From Cellulomonas chitinilytica (lineage in GTDB: Bacteria > Actinomycetota > Actinomycetes > Actinomycetales > Cellulomonadaceae), in contig NZ_BONK01000002.1 of assembly GCF_016862675.1 (NCBI RefSeq), positions 408,913 through 472,912 on the forward strand: DNA of 64,000 nucleotides. Reading direction: 5' to 3'. Below are positions 62,552 through 64,000 of the stretch, piece by piece. The notes below the pieces were generated by a model. It saw nothing but the letters and a program-made list of their open reading frames with translations. It searched no databases and was not told the DNA's origin. How positions within the stretch are numbered: position 1 is the stretch's first letter; each line of letters opens with the position of its first letter. The position numbers and the translations under genes were made by a program.

Positions 62552-64000
62552 CCACGACTTCGACCCCTGCCCGAGGTCTGCCTCCCGTCGGGCGGTTGCT
62601 GGCCGTCGTCGGTTCCGCTCTGGCGGTCCTGCTCGGCGTCGTGGTCGGCCATGCCGGCGGCGCGCAGGCTGCGGACAACTCGCGGTTCAACGCCGGTCTC
62701 ATCATCACGGACAAGAACTTCACGGACTCCTCGTCGATGAGCGCCGACCAGATCCAGGCGTTCCTCGACGCCCGGGCGCCGTCCTGCCAGCCGGCCGGCG
62801 ACGGGACCCCGTGCCTGCGGACCGCCCGCTTCGACACGACGACACGGACGGCCGACGACCGGTGCCGCGGCTCGTACGCCGGCGCCTCGGGCGAGTCGGC
62901 GGCCCAGGTCATCGCCAAGGTCGCCGCGGCGTGCTCGATCAACCCGCGCGTGATCCTCGTGATGCTCCAGAAGGAGCAGGGGCTCGTCACGGCGAGCGGA
63001 TCCTCGCTCACGGCGACCCGCTACCGCTCGGCGATGGGCTTCGGCTGCCCGGACACCGCGGCGTGCGACGCGAAGTACTACGGCTTCTTCAACCAGGTCT
63101 ACCAGGCGTCGTGGCAGTTCAACAGCTACGCCCTCAACCCGACGCGCTACTCCCACCGGGCGGGTGCGACGGCGAACGTCCTGTTCCACCCTGATGCGGC
63201 GCGGTGCGGGTCGGCCCCGGTCTACATCGCCAACCAGGCGACCGCGAGCCTCTACAACTACACGCCGTACCAGCCGAACGCGGCGGCGCTCGCCGCGGGA
63301 TACGGCACCGGCGACTCGTGCTCGTCGTACGGCAACCGCAACTTCTGGGCGTACTACACCGACTGGTTCGGTCGACCGGACGCCGGCGACCCGATCGGCC
63401 GGGTGGAGGCGGTCACGAGCACGTCGACGTCGATCTCGGTCTCCGGCTGGGCCATGGACCCGGCCACGTCGTCCAGCAACGAGGTCCACGTCTACGTCGA
63501 CGGCACGGGGACGCGCGTCCCCGCCGACATCGGCCGCGCGGACGTGGGGGCTGCGTACGGGCTCGGCGACCAGCACGGCTTCGCCCTCACCGTGGCGGCC
63601 GCGCCGGGCACGCACACCGTGTGCGTCTACTCGATGGGCGTCGGCCGCAGCTCGTTCTCGCTCCTCGGGTGCACACCGGTCACGGTCGTGGACCACACCC
63701 CCGTCGGGACCCTCGAGGGCGTCACCGCCACCGCAGACTCGATCACGGTCTCCGGCTGGGCCTGGGACCCCGACACCAGCAACCCGACCGACGTGCACGT
63801 CTACATCGACAACGTCGGCGTCGCCGTGCGCGCCGACGTCGGCCGCAACGACGTCGCCGCCGCCTACGGCACCGCCGCGACCCGCGGGTTCAACTACACC
63901 CGCCCCGCCGCCGCCGGCACCCACACCGTGTGCGTCTACGCCATCAACATCGGCAGCGGACCGCACACCCTGCTCGGCTGCCGCACCGTCGAGGTGCGCT
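62548..64000 (+). CDS. Secreted lysozyme-like/repeat protein, partial at right edge
   Basis: An open frame that runs off the window, at least 484 residues. A signal peptide (cleavage near AQA-ADN, about 41) leads to a domain of about 235 residues with SINPRVILVMLQKEQGLVT, YRSAMGFGCPD and FNQVYQASWQFNSYALNP. The helix with E143 resembles the catalytic helix of transglycosylase/lysozyme folds, so a muralytic role is likely but not proven. From about residue 281 there are at least two copies of the SGWAxDPD repeat shared with the divergent amidase. GTG at 62548 overlaps the lipoprotein stop. The C-terminus is missing. Confidence 0.85.
   Translation, partial: MTTTSTPARGLPPVGRLLAVVGSALAVLLGVVVGHAGGAQAADNSRFNAGLIITDKNFTDSSSMSADQIQAFLDARAPSCQPAGDGTPCLRTARFDTTTRTADDRCRGSYAGASGESAAQVIAKVAAACSINPRVILVMLQKEQGLVTASGSSLTATRYRSAMGFGCPDTAACDAKYYGFFNQVYQASWQFNSYALNPTRYSHRAGATANVLFHPDAARCGSAPVYIANQATASLYNYTPYQPNAAALAAGYGTGDSCSSYGNRNFWAYYTDWFGRPDAGDPIGRVEAVTSTSTSISVSGWAMDPATSSSNEVHVYVDGTGTRVPADIGRADVGAAYGLGDQHGFALTVAAAPGTHTVCVYSMGVGRSSFSLLGCTPVTVVDHTPVGTLEGVTATADSITVSGWAWDPDTSNPTDVHVYIDNVGVAVRADVGRNDVAAAYGTAATRGFNYTRPAAAGTHTVCVYAINIGSGPHTLLGCRTVEVR
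63388..64000 (+). repeat. Two SGWAxDPD repeats in the right-edge gene
   Basis: Unit 1 starts DPIGRVEAVTST and unit 2 TPVGTLEGVTAT; each has SGWAxDPD, VHVYxD, GAAYG or AAAYG, and HTVCVY. Unit 2 is cut at the window edge just after GCRTVEV, so more copies may follow. They match the units of the amidase at 59019-61874 in register and length. Confidence 0.85.

Noticed and set aside
62320..63966. A 548-codon minus-strand frame at the right edge
   Set aside because: It is antisense to the secreted repeat protein, which has a signal peptide, a coupled start and repeats matching the amidase.

Overview
The window is chromosomal DNA from a very GC-rich actinobacterium. GTG starts are frequent, start/stop overlaps (ATGA, GTGA) are common, and several start codons sit only 6-9 bases after a TANNNT -10 box. 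Gene content and order point to the Micrococcales, possibly a Cellulomonas relative. That placement is inference from content and synteny; no rRNA gene is present to confirm it. I saw no tRNA, rRNA, insertion sequence, prophage or CRISPR array.

Left half (1-31.5 kb) is a conserved actinobacterial core block. On the minus strand it runs secA (cut by the left edge), an EamA transporter, a YcaQ-like DNA glycosylase, hpf, comF and lpqB-mtrB-mtrA. A plus-strand operon follows (GPDPase-type membrane protein, DUF4129, DUF4350, MoxR ATPase, DUF58), then a second HTH_42 glycosylase, a SpoIIM-like protein and an RDD protein. Next come ahcY, a cation diffusion facilitator, a Trm112-like protein, phosphomannomutase, a zinc-ribbon protein, DUF3499, a degenerate metallopeptidase, a WbbL-like rhamnosyltransferase, DUF5719, a giant GT2/membrane protein, whiB and a TIGR03089 protein. 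As I recall it, the secA-hpf-comF-lpqB-mtrBA-ahcY-manB-whiB2-wbbL order matches the M. tuberculosis Rv3240-Rv3265 neighbourhood.

Right half (31.5-64 kb) is a surface-polysaccharide locus. It carries dTDP-rhamnose genes (rmlA, rmlD, rmlC; no rmlB in the window), two flippases, two DUF2142/GT-C-like polytopic proteins and about ten glycosyltransferase domains, several of them in fused proteins. A seven-gene minus-strand operon (43.6 to 36.3 kb) encodes two sugar-nucleotide routes. One is Gmd, a ColD-like lysine-less PLP enzyme and an Fcl/ColC-like reductase, predicting GDP-colitose or a similar 3,6-dideoxyhexose rather than GDP-fucose. The other is a 3-dehydrogenase, aminotransferase, N-acetyltransferase and 2-epimerase set, predicting a UDP-2,3-diacetamido sugar. 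A GT11 (fucosyl/colitosyl-type) transferase lies just across the divergent promoter.

The right edge holds cell-wall proteins: a secreted PGRP/amidase with five ~103-residue repeats, and, divergently, a lipoprotein plus a secreted putative muralytic protein carrying at least two copies of the same repeat. The last gene runs off the window. The likely joint role is assembly, export and wall attachment of a rhamnose- and dideoxysugar-containing polymer, with secreted proteins whose repeats may bind it.
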